Shown piece after piece: positions 63,916-64,000 of a stretch of 64,000 bases of DNA. Positions within the stretch are counted from its first letter, which is position 1. Each line of letters starts with the position of its first letter. Location of the stretch: the NCBI RefSeq assembly GCF_900102135.1, contig NZ_FMVJ01000015.1:1-64000 (forward strand), read 5' to 3'. Under the pieces are notes generated by a model. It was given only the letters and a program-made list of their open reading frames with translations. It searched no databases and was not told where the DNA came from. Source of the DNA: Microvirga guangxiensis. GTDB taxonomy: Bacteria; Pseudomonadota; Alphaproteobacteria; Rhizobiales; Beijerinckiaceae. The translations under genes were made by a program, and so were the position numbers.

Positions 63916-64000
63916 TCAGCCCGCAAGCTCTTCAGCACGGCGCTTGGCTGCCGCGACGGCTTCGCGCATCAGGCTCCTGAGTCCATCGGGATCGCGCATG
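63916..64000 (-). CDS. C-terminal end of an unknown gene (runs off the right edge)
   Basis: The minus-strand frame ending at TGA 63918-63916 encodes MRDPDGLRSLMREAVAAAKR and a RAEELAG end. An ATG sits at the window edge, but the frame may begin outside. The helical, charged end could belong to many families; I do not recognise it. Confidence 0.4.
   Translation of the reverse strand, partial: MRDPDGLRSLMREAVAAAKRRAEELAG

Overview
The window looks like part of an alphaproteobacterial (Rhizobiales-type, for example Microvirga-, Bosea- or Methylobacterium-like) chromosome. It is GC-rich. It carries a nepR-ecfG general-stress pair with EcfG-type promoters (GGAAC-N16-CGTT), alphaproteobacterial SOS boxes (GTTC-N7-GTTC), a MarR / OmpR-type regulator / histidine kinase operon, a DUF3309 gene, a BTLCP transglutaminase-like protein and a Tim44-domain protein. 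The genus cannot be fixed from this sequence alone. No rRNA, tRNA or CRISPR array was recognised.

Region 1 (1 to about 23.9 kb) is a heavy-metal resistance island. It opens inside a Cu+-ATPase (copA). Next come two beta-propellers, two DUF305 proteins, a cytochrome c, small membrane proteins (DUF2933, DUF5676, a 39-residue peptide) and a Csp-like Cys-rich four-helix protein. A tightly packed minus-strand operon follows: PCuAC chaperone, SCO, DsbB, DsbA. Four small secreted Cys/His-rich proteins are scattered through it. Cell-envelope genes come next (BTLCP, L,D-transpeptidase), then a zinc module (ZntA-type ATPase overlapping an ICMT-like membrane methyltransferase, divergent MerR, Spy-like protein, TauE-like permease). 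The island ends with an ars-like operon (arsR, DUF1127, FAD oxidoreductase with a Cys-rich tail, MFS exporter) whose exporter is broken, and a frameshifted Mrr-like nuclease. The right edge is marked by a 42-codon fragment of the 3' end of trxB at 23956-24084.

Region 2 (24.2-37.2 kb) is ordinary chromosome: a LysR regulator, fadD, an EF-G-like GTPase, aspartate aminotransferase, a Bug-type binding protein, a PQQ-type sugar dehydrogenase, small membrane proteins, a C13 peptidase, DUF3775, and a SAM methyltransferase with a one-base frameshift.

Region 3 (37.4-43.7 kb) holds a type III-like restriction-modification pair (mod, res) whose mod gene has a visibly AT-richer centre, then DUF808 and an Mrr-type endonuclease.

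Region 4 (43.8-64 kb) is again core chromosome with many stress genes: uvrB, a DUF4242-cyclase fusion, DUF3309, nepR-ecfG, infA, cspA, a BON protein, a regulated methyltransferase preceded by a perfect 15-bp inverted repeat, a nucleotidyltransferase overlapping a metallophosphoesterase, a PfpI/DJ-1 protein, Tim44, a DUF3072 gene with an internal stop, an SOS-controlled Y-family polymerase, ilvE, the MarR/RR/HK operon, a CsaA-like protein and a TetR regulator. Several of these have EcfG-like promoters, so the region resembles a general-stress cluster around its own sigma factor.

Four genes carry single-base disruptions (amber stops at 21899 and 57287; one-base shifts near 23123 and 36463). These are either true decay or sequence errors.
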